Shown: positions 28,123-36,570, counted from the stretch's first letter. The stretch is 64,000 nucleotides of DNA from Sulfitobacter albidus (GCF_018200035.1 NZ_CP073581.1:2104501-2168500), one strand, 5' to 3'. Notes: generated by a model from the letters alone, not told the origin. Numbers and translations: made by a program.

Positions 28123-28593
28123 ATGACCAGCGGTTCAGAAATTCGAGATGATTTTCCAAACGGCACTTCTTCGCATGAAGACGCGGAAGCAGCCCTCGCG
28201 ATCAAAGCATTGGCAGCCCGTATGTCCAAAATTTCCGCATTGGATATCAACACTCCCGTCGTCGCATTTATGGAGCATGCCGAAGAACTTGCGGGCTATC
28301 ATTATGACGAGCTTCCGCTAAGGCTTCATCACCGGTATTACTTACAGAGTGATTTGATTGATTGTGCGATTTATCCTGATTTCTGCGCTTACGCAAAAGA
28401 CATCGTAGCTCTTTCCTCGTTGGCGCTTCGTCCGCACCCGATCAAATTTCACGAGCACAAAACGCCAGACAACCTCTGGATTGATGAGGCGCGGAAATTC
28501 CTTGAAAGGATGGCGGGCGAGCGGAATCCGAAAGTCTTGTTTCGCCAGCCGGAGTACGTGGCGCACCATAAAATTTTCTCTCTGAATGCGTGA
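28123..28593 (+). CDS. Island protein of unknown function, first gene of the effector cassette
   Basis: 156 residues (MTSGSEIRDDFPNGT... to ...VAHHKIFSLNA), acidic N-terminus, predicted mainly helical, no signal peptide or membrane segment. HYDELPLRLHHRYYLQSD and IYPDFCAYAKDIVAL are its most distinctive parts. Codon use is lower-GC like the rest of the island. It is the first gene of a tight operon with a DUF4123 adaptor and a putative effector, so an accessory or immunity role is possible. I do not recognise the family. Confidence 0.7.
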   Translation: MTSGSEIRDDFPNGTSSHEDAEAALAIKALAARMSKISALDINTPVVAFMEHAEELAGYHYDELPLRLHHRYYLQSDLIDCAIYPDFCAYAKDIVALSSLALRPHPIKFHEHKTPDNLWIDEARKFLERMAGERNPKVLFRQPEYVAHHKIFSLNA

Positions 28594-28606
28594 AAACGGG
28601 AGAGAC

Positions 28607-29968
28607 ATGCATGCTGATGTATCGGAGAACGCGGGGTTCGGGTATCCGCTGCCCACAGCCAAAGAGCTAACTGAACTGGAAGGCATTAGACCACTTGATG
28701 GTGACGCACTTCATGGACCAATTCCGGAGGAGTTGAAGAACGCCCTGTTTGGGCAACTCACTCAAAACCAAGGGCCCAAGCTCCGCACTTATGCAGTTTT
28801 GGATGCAACCGTCATTTTTGGATTGGCAGAAATTCTTCACTCATCGGGTCTATCCCATCAGTTTCTCTACTCCGGCGCTGCTGGAGAAGAGCTGAGCGAC
28901 GTTGGCCCATGGCTTGTTGAGTTGTCGGAAGACAATTCGTTCGCAAGAAATTTGCTCACAGTTGGGGACGGTCCGTCTCATTACTGGAATAAGCGACCCG
29001 GGATATTTTTCCGCTCGTATCTGCCAATAGAGCCCATAGCCAAGCACCTGCGCCATTTTACCCGGGTACGAATTGACGAAGAACGCTGGGCATTATTCCG
29101 GTTCTGGGAGCCGAAAATTGCCGCCGTGTATTTTGGGTCTTTGCCTGGACGCCACGAACTTTTTGCCCGCTGGTGCTATGATTCCAATCAGCGGGTCATT
29201 GAGCGGTGGGTGATGGTCTATTGCGATCCCGTATGGATGTTGACGGCGCCTTCGACGACCGGGCAGCATGGCAAGGTGATCAAGATTGTCGAGGAGGAAG
29301 ATCGAAGGAGGTTTTCAGACGTCGCATGGCTTCAGGGCGTGAATGAGATTGCGAAATCCGTCAGTCAGCCGCAGTGGTCGAACGCATCCCAAATCGACGT
29401 TGAACGAACCACTGCGATAGTGGCGAATTGGGCGGCGGGCTATGGCATCTCAGGAAAAAGAGACCTCGGCCGCTTGGTGAATGTGGCTCTTCGGATCGGC
29501 TGCAGGTTTGATATGGACCCGCGCTTCTCAGTATGGATCGCCGCACTCGGAAATATGAACGTGCCTGCGAACATCAGAACTCTGGCGCTGCAGGAGAAGG
29601 CAGCGGAGTATTTACATGACACATCGCCCTTTGCCGAACGTCTCAAGATGGTAGAACGAGTCATTGCACACCACATTGAAAGGGATTCAGATAAATTTGC
29701 GCCGCTCGATGCCTGCCGCTTGGTCGATCATAAATTATCACACGATGCACACTTTGAATTTTGTAACTTTGTGTCAGGCCGGATGGAAATGGACCCGAAA
29801 CTGCCACCTTGGCCCGAGGGGGTCATCTGCGCGCTAGCCTGCCTTCTGGGCGCATGCTTTCTAACTGATCCATCGCGTCGTGTGTGGGTCACCTCGTTAA
29901 GGGATGCGACTGACCTGACGGATTTGCGAATGAGATTGAAGCGCTTTCGACAGAAGGAACCGATATAG
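28607..29968 (+). CDS. DUF4123 domain protein, type VI effector adaptor (Tap-like)
   Basis: About 453 residues. The DUF4123 domain is at residues about 55-180: LRTYAVLDATVIFGLAEIL, LYSGAAGEELSDVGPWLVEL, and the hallmark PIAKHLRHFTRVRIDEERWALFRFWEPKI. DUF4123 proteins load a specific effector onto a VgrG spike of the type VI secretion system. The C-terminal 270 residues are an extension of unknown fold. ATG 28607 follows GGGAGAGAC; an ATG at 28586 overlaps the previous gene. The stop abuts the effector start directly. No vgrG or other T6SS structural gene is in the window. Confidence 0.82.
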   Translation: MHADVSENAGFGYPLPTAKELTELEGIRPLDGDALHGPIPEELKNALFGQLTQNQGPKLRTYAVLDATVIFGLAEILHSSGLSHQFLYSGAAGEELSDVGPWLVELSEDNSFARNLLTVGDGPSHYWNKRPGIFFRSYLPIEPIAKHLRHFTRVRIDEERWALFRFWEPKIAAVYFGSLPGRHELFARWCYDSNQRVIERWVMVYCDPVWMLTAPSTTGQHGKVIKIVEEEDRRRFSDVAWLQGVNEIAKSVSQPQWSNASQIDVERTTAIVANWAAGYGISGKRDLGRLVNVALRIGCRFDMDPRFSVWIAALGNMNVPANIRTLALQEKAAEYLHDTSPFAERLKMVERVIAHHIERDSDKFAPLDACRLVDHKLSHDAHFEFCNFVSGRMEMDPKLPPWPEGVICALACLLGACFLTDPSRRVWVTSLRDATDLTDLRMRLKRFRQKEPI

Positions 29969-31093
29969 ATGCAAGACTTTAGCGACGATGGGTTAGCCGA
30001 GGCTGAGGCTGCCTTGACGCAGCTTGACAACAGCCCAATCGGCAGAGATTGCCCGACTTGTCCTGACCGGAATGTGGCCGTCTACTTCGACCCGAACGGA
30101 AGCTCGATCGATGCTGAAGTTGAAGACTATCGCGATGCGATTATTCTGCCGTCGTCCAACATTCCGGGTAGCGATAAGGTAGATACAGGCGGGATTGTCG
30201 ATGCCTTTCAGAGGAAGTACGGGGACCAACTGCTCGCCCAGCTCTTTGCGGTTTTGACACCGGAAGGCTTTGGCGGCGGGCTTGGTTACCGGATTCTGAG
30301 TCGCAGCCACATCATCCATAGATATGACGTGGATTTTGAAAACAAGATCATCGCGCTGGATGACGATCAGTTTTGGTCGAACTTTACGAATGACGAAGCC
30401 GCAGATGCCCTGCATGAGGCGCTCGAGGATATTGCAGCACACATTGCGTATCAGAATGAAACCTTTTGGCAGGCCTTTGGGCGTATTGCCTTGGGAACCG
30501 GTCTGGTAATTCTTGGTGCGGGCGAAACAGCAATTGGCGTTGTCGGGATTGTAACGCCTGAACCCGCTACAACCGGGGCAGGAATTGTGCTCGCAGGTGT
30601 CGGGATTGCGACGCTTGGTGAAGGGGCCACAATGGTTCTCGGACTTAACAGCGGTGCTGGCTATAATTTTCTGGCGGAGGGATTTGCCGCTATCGGCACG
30701 CTTGTAGGAGGGAACACCGGAGAGGATCTGGCGAGGAATGCGTTTATCGTTGCGAACATTGTCGTCTCGCTCGGCGGAACTGTTCGCGTCTTACGCGTTC
30801 CCAACCAACAGTTTATCATGCAGGGCCATCTTCATGGTCAAAGTGCAAGGCTTGCCAATGCTGTAGGGGATGGATTTACAGTAGGTCGACTGCAACTAAT
30901 GTATCGCCTCAGAAGCGGTCGTGTGTATGTGAATGTAACCAATAATTCGAATCAGTGGTTTATCCGCCTCCAGAATGTCGATGGTGTACGAGTGCTGAAT
31001 GGGCGTATCATCAACGGCCAGAACTGGCACCGTGTCGACAACGCCTCGGAAGCTCTCAAAGTGTTGGTAAAACTTGCGATGGCGAACTTCTGA
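29969..31093 (+). CDS. Putative type VI secretion effector (unknown toxin domain)
   Basis: 374 residues, start immediately after the adaptor stop. It has no signal peptide. The N-terminal part holds CPTCPDRNVAVYFDPNG (about residues 28-44); residues about 172-272 are a glycine-rich hydrophobic stretch (ALGTGLVILGAGETAIGVVG, TGAGIVLAGVGIATLGEGA, FIVANIVVSLGG) that could insert in membrane; a soluble basic C-terminus ends VLVKLAMANF. The effector role is inferred from position behind DUF4123. No catalytic motif is recognised. An immunity gene would be expected downstream, but the IS3 element begins 120 bp later. Confidence 0.65.
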   Translation: MQDFSDDGLAEAEAALTQLDNSPIGRDCPTCPDRNVAVYFDPNGSSIDAEVEDYRDAIILPSSNIPGSDKVDTGGIVDAFQRKYGDQLLAQLFAVLTPEGFGGGLGYRILSRSHIIHRYDVDFENKIIALDDDQFWSNFTNDEAADALHEALEDIAAHIAYQNETFWQAFGRIALGTGLVILGAGETAIGVVGIVTPEPATTGAGIVLAGVGIATLGEGATMVLGLNSGAGYNFLAEGFAAIGTLVGGNTGEDLARNAFIVANIVVSLGGTVRVLRVPNQQFIMQGHLHGQSARLANAVGDGFTVGRLQLMYRLRSGRVYVNVTNNSNQWFIRLQNVDGVRVLNGRIINGQNWHRVDNASEALKVLVKLAMANF

Positions 31094-31235
31094 CGAGGTA
31101 TTTCGGCTAAAGAGTCCGTCGAAATGCCATTCTCGTGGGAATGAAGGTAACTGGGTTTCTGTATTTCTACGGAGAACCCTCTACGTTTTGACACTCTATC
31201 CTATAATGGGCGGAACCTGCTCCCCATTGAGTCCG

Positions 31236-32130
31236 CTAATTTAGGTTAGCTCTGTGCAGGTTTTGGTCTTCACATGACCGCTTAGCATATTCTGCTGGCG
31301 TCAGGTCAGCGAGGCTTGTGTGTGGGCGGTGATGATTAAAATCGATACGCCATGCCTCGATCAGATGACGCGCATGTCTGAGGCTGTCGAACAGGTTTTC
31401 GTTCAGGCACTCATCCCTCAAGCGTCCGTTGAAAGACTCCACAAAGCCGTTTTGCATTGGCTTGCCAGGGGCGATGTAGTGCCAATCAACCTTGCGATCC
31501 TCTTGCCATTTCAGGATGGCGTTTGATGTCAGTTCGGTGCCGTTGTCCGAGACCACCATGCAGGGATAGCCACGCATCTCGGCAATCCGGTCCAGCTCCC
31601 GCGCGACACGGTCGCCTGAGAGTGATGTGTCGACCACAGCAGCCAGACATTCGCGGCTGAAGTCATCAATCACGTTCAGGATGCGGAAGCGCCGACCACA
31701 GGACAGGCTGTCAGACACGAAGTCCAGGCTCCACCGCTGGTTCGGCCCCTGAGGGATCGCCATGGGCGTTCTGGTGCCCACTGCGCGCTTGCGACCGCCC
31801 CGTTTACGGACTGTTAGCCCTTCTTCGCGGTAAATCCGGTACAGCTTCTTCCAGTTCACCCATTGCCCGGCAGGCGATTTGCAAGGCAAATCTGCCGAGA
31901 GGGGGCCAGCCTTCCCGCTTGAGCAGGATGTGCAAGCGGCGATATTCAAAACGTCGCCGCTCGGACGACAGTTCCTTCAGCCGCCCACGCAACTCAATGT
32001 CCGCGGGTCGCTTTGACACACGCCGATAGACACGCGGATCGATCCCGGCCAAGGCACAGGCCCGCTTCTGATTGTATCGCCTTTCTGTCATGGCCCAGGT
32101 CACAGCTTTCCTGCGTGAACCGGGCTTCAA
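31236..32130 (-). pseudogene. IS3 transposase OrfB, interrupted
   Basis: DDE integrase-type transposase subunit split into two frames. The upstream part reads ...[17 protein letters not shown], then a foreign palindromic insert; the frame resumes as [19 protein letters not shown] and runs through [27 protein letters not shown] and [15 protein letters not shown] (the DDE region) to ...LHRANLN. The catalytic core is complete, so only the insert kills the gene. Confidence 0.85.
31868..31897. repeat. Palindromic mini-insert within OrfB
   Basis: An imperfect hairpin: CGGCAG-GCG-ATTTGC, loop AAG, GCAAAT-CTGCCG. With flanking bases the foreign segment is roughly 41-46 bp. It sits exactly where the IS3 OrfB protein should run from KREGW into VNWKK, and it shifts the frame. 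Confidence 0.6.
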
Positions 32131-32393
32131 AAGTTTTTTCCCAACATTTCCTTGAGCGTCGACACGTCCATCATCTGTTCAGCCAGCAGCTTCTTCAACT
32201 TGGCATTCTCTGCCTCAAGCGCCTTCAGCTTCTTCGCGTCAGACACTTCCATCCCGCCATACTTGGATCGCCATTTGTAAAACGTCGCATCGCTCACACC
32301 ATGCTTGCGGCACAGATCAGCAGCGGTCGCACCAGCCTGATGCTCCTTCAGTATCCCGATTATCTGTTCTTCACTGAAACGGCTTCTCTTCAT
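32127..32393 (-). CDS. IS3 transposase OrfA
   Basis: 88-residue helix-turn-helix protein: MKRSRFSEEQIIGILKEHQ, AADLCRKHGVSDATFYKWRSKYGG and a leucine-zipper-like tail LKALEAENAKLKKLLAEQM. Near its end the slippery heptamer A-AAA-AAC (revcomp of 32133-32139) would allow -1 frameshifting into OrfB to make the OrfAB transposase, as in other IS3 elements. Confidence 0.9.
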   Translation of the reverse strand: MKRSRFSEEQIIGILKEHQAGATAADLCRKHGVSDATFYKWRSKYGGMEVSDAKKLKALEAENAKLKKLLAEQMMDVSTLKEMLGKNF

Positions 32394-32553
32394 CGTCTGT
32401 CTCCTTCTTGGAGTACAGGCTAACCAAAAACGCCGGACATTTCAGGGGAGCAGGTCACTCCCCGCACGACGCGCTTGCCCAAACTGACGACGAAGAATAT
32501 GAAAACCGGACCCGCAAACTCTCGTTATGAACGAGGGAGCCTCGGCGGGCAGG

Positions 32554-33312
32554 TCACGGTCTCCACGTGTTGTAGAACTTCAGATATCGGCGCAGGCTTT
32601 CGCGAGCCTTCGACACGCTGTCATAGGCGCGCAGATAGACCTCCTCATATTTGATCGTTCGCCACAGACGTTCGACGAAGACGTTGTCCCGCCATGCGCC
32701 CTTGCCATCCATGCTGATCTGGATGTCCGCCTCTTTCAGCGTCTTGATAAAGTCGATGGATGTGAACTGGCTGCCCTGATCCGTGTTCATGATCTCGGGC
32801 TTGCCATGGTGGCGCATCGCCTCTTTCAGAGCTTCTATGCACGGGCCGGTTTCCAGCGTTGTCGATAGTCGCCAGGCCAGGACTTTTCGGCTGAACCAGT
32901 CCAGCACGGCAACCAGATAGACGAATCCGCGCGCCATTGGGATGTAGGTGATATCCATGGCCCAAACCTGGTTCGGGCGGGTCACAGCCAGCTTTCTCAG
33001 CAGATAGGGATATACCTTGTGACCCGGTGCCGGTTTCGACGTGTTTGGCCTGCGATAGAGCGCCTGAATGCCCATGCGCTTCATGCAGGTGGCCACATGC
33101 AATCGTCCGGCGGTGAAGCCTTCCTGGCGCAAGAAACCCTTCATCATGCGGCTGCCCGCGAACGGATACTCCATGTGCAACTCGTCGATCCGACGCATCA
33201 GCTTCAGATCGCCCGCGCCGACCGGGCGCGGCTCATAGTATAAGCTCCCCCGGCTGATCCCGAGCAGATCGGCCTGGCGGGCCAGGCTCAGCTTGTGGTC
33301 GCGATCCGTCAT
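32554..33312 (-). CDS. IS3 transposase OrfB, C-terminally truncated
   Basis: 252 residues: RQADLLGISRGSLYYEPRP, QVWAMDITYIPMARGFVYLV (first D), NTDQGSQFTS (second D) and FVERLWRTIKYEEVYL (E). All three catalytic residues are kept, but the protein stops at YLKFYNTWRP, where relatives go on with about 20-30 residues after FYN-xRPH. It is coupled to OrfA by an ATGA overlap. Probably inactive. Confidence 0.88.
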   Translation of the reverse strand: MTDRDHKLSLARQADLLGISRGSLYYEPRPVGAGDLKLMRRIDELHMEYPFAGSRMMKGFLRQEGFTAGRLHVATCMKRMGIQALYRRPNTSKPAPGHKVYPYLLRKLAVTRPNQVWAMDITYIPMARGFVYLVAVLDWFSRKVLAWRLSTTLETGPCIEALKEAMRHHGKPEIMNTDQGSQFTSIDFIKTLKEADIQISMDGKGAWRDNVFVERLWRTIKYEEVYLRAYDSVSKARESLRRYLKFYNTWRP

Positions 33313-33620
33313 TTCTTTGCGCTCGGCAACAGACCGGCCTTGTCGAGCGCTCCTTCCAAAAAATCATTCTCCAGCGTCAACTGGCCAATCTTCGCGTGCA
33401 ACGATTTCACATCGATCTCAGGTTCTTTTGACGCCTTCGGCTTGTCATCAAAGACATCTGTCACGCCGTCGAGAAGCTGATCCTTCCACTGCTTGATCTG
33501 GTTGGGATGCACATCGAACTGCGCTGCCAATTCGCTCATCGTCTTATCGCCCTTCAACGCCGCTAACGCGACTTTCGCCTTGAATGCAGGGCTGTGGTTC
33601 CGTCTTGGTCGTCTTGCCAT
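33309..33620 (-). CDS. IS3 transposase OrfA (second element)
   Basis: 103-residue protein MARRPRRNHSPAFKAKVALAA... with helix-turn-helix TMSELAAQFDVHPNQIKQWK and a coiled tail (KSLHAKIGQLTLENDFLEGAL). Typical length for an IS3 OrfA; intact. Confidence 0.9.
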   Translation of the reverse strand: MARRPRRNHSPAFKAKVALAALKGDKTMSELAAQFDVHPNQIKQWKDQLLDGVTDVFDDKPKASKEPEIDVKSLHAKIGQLTLENDFLEGALDKAGLLPSAKK

Positions 33621-33689
33621 CTTCGCTCTTTCATCCCGGCACGCTGCCGGATCAGGAGCGGAAAATCCACCTAGCTCAACTGTTCAGAT

Positions 33690-33850
33690 TTCTCGGGCCA
33701 CCTCTGCAACTCTGCGGCCACGCGGATGATGCTGCGCACTGGGGCTATGGCAAAGGCGCATCCATGGCACGGCTGAAACAAGAAATTGAGAAGGTGGAAT
33801 ATAAGGGATTGGATTTGTCACATTTGAAAAATGGAGCGTGGTCAAAATGA
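33690..33850 (+). pseudogene. 3' remnant of an island gene cut by the second IS
   Basis: The open frame enters from the IS side and reads ...AAHWGYGKGASMARLKQEIEK then VEYKGLDLSHLKNGAWSK and stop. The composition is AT-rich island type and differs from the IS. Only the last 30-50 codons remain; an internal ATG at 33764 could make a 28-residue peptide. It may be the tail of a second toxin-like protein, but this is a guess. Its stop overlaps the next small gene. Confidence 0.4.
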
Positions 33851-33996
33851 CCGCAATAGTATATACTCATAAGCGCCGTTGGGGCTGGATGGTTTCGCGT
33901 ACCAGCGCAACGTATGAGCATGTAAGTCTGACGTATTTTGGTCGTGCAAAATGGGATGGTGTTCCTTTACAAGACCCAAACCCTGCTCAGAAATGA
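33847..33996 (+). CDS. Small island protein, 49 residues
   Basis: MTAIVYTHKRRWGWMVSRTS... to ...LQDPNPAQK. Its ATG overlaps the stop of the preceding remnant (AAATGA), suggesting translational coupling. Aromatic-rich N-terminus, low-GC codons, no known motif. Possible partner (for instance immunity protein) of whatever protein the remnant belonged to. Confidence 0.4.
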   Translation: MTAIVYTHKRRWGWMVSRTSATYEHVSLTYFGRAKWDGVPLQDPNPAQK

Positions 33997-34129
33997 TCAC
34001 AGTAAAGTATGGAAAGGGGTACACTCCCCGCCTCTTCATTGATCGTATAGTCGTAAAGCTGGACTTTCTGCCCGGTGAGGCCGCTCATCATACACACAAT
34101 GCCCTGTTCCCGCTGTTCGACGACCCAGA

Positions 34130-35668
34130 GTGCTTCTCCGGGACAAAGCCCAATCCGATACCCACAGTACCGCCCACGCAGCGCCGCAGGTATCCGACGA
34201 CGAACTTGTTGGCCGCATTCGGGAATGCACAGCGAACCGACGCAACTACGAAGGCCAAGTGTCGGATTGGTCCGACGCGTATTTCGCGTTGATCTGCGCG
34301 GCCTGTCTGTTTTCCAGCGACGAAGGGCAAGTGCGGCGGGTGGTCATGGCAAGCCCCCTTGTCCAGCACGCCCCGCCCAAGGGCCGTGAGACGCGGGCAC
34401 AGAAGGCCGAACGCCTTTGGGCACGGGAATACCGGAAAGCCGCCCAAAGGGACGCTGCGGAGCGACAGGAACGGGCGCTGGGGGTCGATCATGGCCGACA
34501 GGTTGCGCAGACCCTCTTGACCGGCTGGATCCCCCAGGACGGCGCGGCGCAGCGCCCCCGGTTCCGGGCGCAGCATGTGTCAGATATTGAAGCCCGCGAA
34601 CCCGACTTCATAGTTGGCGACTTGATCGAAGCCCGAAGCTGCGTCGTCGTTTTCGGTTCGCCGGGGTCCGGCAAGTCTTTTGTCACACTGGACGTCGCAG
34701 CCTGTGTCGCCACAGGGCGCGATTTTCACAGCAAGGAAGTGCAGCAAGGTTGCGCAGTCTACGTCGCAGGCGAAGGCGGCGCGGGTATCAAGCGGCGATT
34801 GCAGACGTGGAGCAAACACACGGGCGAAGAACTGGACAAGAGCAAGCCGCTATTCGTCATTCAATCGCCAATCGAAATGCTCAACGCAGTGGACGTTAGC
34901 GCGGCTTGCGACGCCATTGCCGAAGCAACCGGCGAATTCGATATCAAGCTTATCGTGCTGGATACACTCGCAAGAAACTTCGGAGACGGCGACGAAAACA
35001 GCACGGGCGATATGAACCGCTTTGTGTCGGCTGTAGGGCGTATGATCGAACGCTTTAGCTGCACGGTCGTCGTGGTCCACCACAGCGGGCATGGCGACAA
35101 TTCACGCGGTCGCGGGTCCAGCGCATTGCGGGCCGCAGCCGACGCCGAATTCCGCGTTGAAAAGGAACACAGCACAGTGACCCTTTCCCACACGAAGGCC
35201 AAAGACGCACCCGAAAGCGCCCCTGTACGATTCAGCTTGGAAAGCGTCGAACTTGGCACCCGCGCCAACGGCGAACCGTTCACGTCGGCGGTATTGATCG
35301 AACGCGAAGCCCAGACAGTGAAGGCCACGAAGCTTACGCCGTCGCAGCAACGCGCAATGAAGGCGTACGAAGACGCGGCTAAGGAACATGGGCTGTTTGC
35401 CGACGACGGGTCGGTTATTGGCGTACACCGCAACGAATGGCGCAAGGCGTTCTATCGCATCGCGACACAGGACAATGACGATAGCAAGAGCAAGGCTTTC
35501 CGACGCGCCTGCACTGACCTTGTTGAGATTGGCGAACTGGACGTAGCCGACGACGTATTCCGGTACGTAGGCACCTTCGCTTGGGTGAAAAATCAGGCGG
35601 TTACGGCAAGCCGGACAACCGGACAGGACACGGACATTGCCGGACATGTCCAACTTGCGAGACCGTGA
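34130..35668 (+). CDS. RepA-like AAA ATPase / replicative helicase
   Basis: RecA-fold hexameric helicase of the plasmid RepA (RSF1010-like) group. Walker A GSPGSGKS (residues 176-183), YVAGEGGAGIKRRL, Walker B LIVLDTLAR followed by GDGDENSTGDMNRF, and VVVHHSGHGDNSRGRGSSAL. The C-terminal part is a winged-helix-like extension. The first 20 residues from GTG 34130 look non-coding; from about residue 22 (VSDDELVGRIRE) the sequence resembles the module that follows a primase-polymerase domain, so the gene may be the tail of a larger replicase. It implies that this part of the island once replicated. Confidence 0.8.
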   Translation: MLLRDKAQSDTHSTAHAAPQVSDDELVGRIRECTANRRNYEGQVSDWSDAYFALICAACLFSSDEGQVRRVVMASPLVQHAPPKGRETRAQKAERLWAREYRKAAQRDAAERQERALGVDHGRQVAQTLLTGWIPQDGAAQRPRFRAQHVSDIEAREPDFIVGDLIEARSCVVVFGSPGSGKSFVTLDVAACVATGRDFHSKEVQQGCAVYVAGEGGAGIKRRLQTWSKHTGEELDKSKPLFVIQSPIEMLNAVDVSAACDAIAEATGEFDIKLIVLDTLARNFGDGDENSTGDMNRFVSAVGRMIERFSCTVVVVHHSGHGDNSRGRGSSALRAAADAEFRVEKEHSTVTLSHTKAKDAPESAPVRFSLESVELGTRANGEPFTSAVLIEREAQTVKATKLTPSQQRAMKAYEDAAKEHGLFADDGSVIGVHRNEWRKAFYRIATQDNDDSKSKAFRRACTDLVEIGELDVADDVFRYVGTFAWVKNQAVTASRTTGQDTDIAGHVQLARP

Positions 35669-35711
35669 GTTACCCGGACGGACAGGACATCCCCCTTTAG
35701 GGGGTGTCCAA

Positions 35712-36353
35712 ATGTCCGGCACGGTCGAGGGTTTGTCTGACCAAGAGAAAAGAGACGACGTAGAAAGGATCGAAGGCATGTACGTACATGACGAACTAAC
35801 ACACAGTCGGCTTACCGAATTGTTCGATTTGGCCGAAGACGCAATTCTAGCGAAAGGTTATTGCGAACGCGAAGACGTAGAGATTTACATATTCAAGGCG
35901 TATATCGACAAGGTTTTATCGTACCTCGCCAATTGTCTGCAATATCTTGACGCTGAAGAACGCTGCGCAGGCGAAAGCTTCGTGACGGAAATGTGTGAAC
36001 AACTCAATCGTCGGCGCTATCTCAAGCACAGACGACGCATGGCAGAACAACTTATGGCGCGACCTCGTTTCTACTTCCCGAATTTCGGGGAACTGTTGAC
36101 CCGTGAATACCTGACCACGCTACGGGTCGTAGACGATCCGGCGAAACTACGTTTCAGTGTTACGGTCTTGTTCGCCGTCGCACACCTGCCGGGCGCACGA
36201 AGCGATATGCGCCGTGTTCTTCGCCGCAAGGGTATTGACGGGGCAGAGGACTATTTCCCTACGCTGGTATCCGACGAAGTGATGAACCGCCGCACGCGGG
36301 CTGCGAAGGGATTGCCACCTGTGGGCACTACACGAAAGCGCATCGCTTCGTAG
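35712..36353 (+). CDS. Island protein of unknown function
   Basis: 213 residues from ATG 35712, which follows AGGGGGTG; starts at 35637 or 35778 are also possible. Charged and helical (ELTHSRLTELFDLAEDAIL, EQLNRRRYLKHRRRMAEQLM), basic C-terminus. It follows the helicase gene closely, so a replication or copy-control role is conceivable. I do not recognise it. Confidence 0.6.
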   Translation: MSGTVEGLSDQEKRDDVERIEGMYVHDELTHSRLTELFDLAEDAILAKGYCEREDVEIYIFKAYIDKVLSYLANCLQYLDAEERCAGESFVTEMCEQLNRRRYLKHRRRMAEQLMARPRFYFPNFGELLTREYLTTLRVVDDPAKLRFSVTVLFAVAHLPGARSDMRRVLRRKGIDGAEDYFPTLVSDEVMNRRTRAAKGLPPVGTTRKRIAS

Positions 36354-36570
36354 CTTCGCCATAGTTAGGCGGAGTATTTATCCGCCGCGTGATCTTGAAG
36401 TTACACACAAAATTCAGCCTTCGTGCAATCTACCCACTTTCTACCCCTAATTATCGCTGCGCTTCGGGTTGCTATTGAGCCAGCGAAGCTATTGAGCGTA
36501 GCCAACCTTCGCATTCAAAATCAATAACTTGTCCATATTCGTCTAGTTTCAATTCGACGCCTGAATTCGT
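36354..36570. other. Intergenic stretch with short repeats
   Basis: 217 bp, AT-rich. It holds an inverted repeat GGCGGA-N7-TCCGCC just after the preceding stop and a direct repeat GCTATTGAGC at 36471-36480 and 36488-36497 (17-bp period). Two copies are too few to call iterons, but this is the most origin-like place near the RepA-like gene. Confidence 0.35.

Larger units (their letters stand above)
31214..32457 (-). mobile_element. IS3-family insertion sequence (IS407-like), defective
   Basis: About 1.24 kb with inverted ends: TGACCTGCTCCCCTGAAA at the 32457 side and AACCTGCTCCCCATTGA at the 31214 side. It carries OrfA (32127-32393) and a broken OrfB. No target-site duplication is seen (the outer flanks differ), so the locus was rearranged after insertion. 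OrfB is interrupted by a short palindrome at 31868-31897. Confidence 0.82.
32554..33690 (-). mobile_element. Second IS3-family element, truncated at its OrfB end
   Basis: Carries OrfA (33309-33620) and OrfB (32554-33312) of a different IS3 group from the neighbour. The OrfB end is cut: after FYNT-WRP the sequence changes to TGACCTGCCCGCC, itself resembling an IS end. The outer boundary near 33660-33690 is estimated. The 97 bp between the two elements (32458-32553) contain only a short palindrome CTCGTT-atg-AACGAG. Confidence 0.75.
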
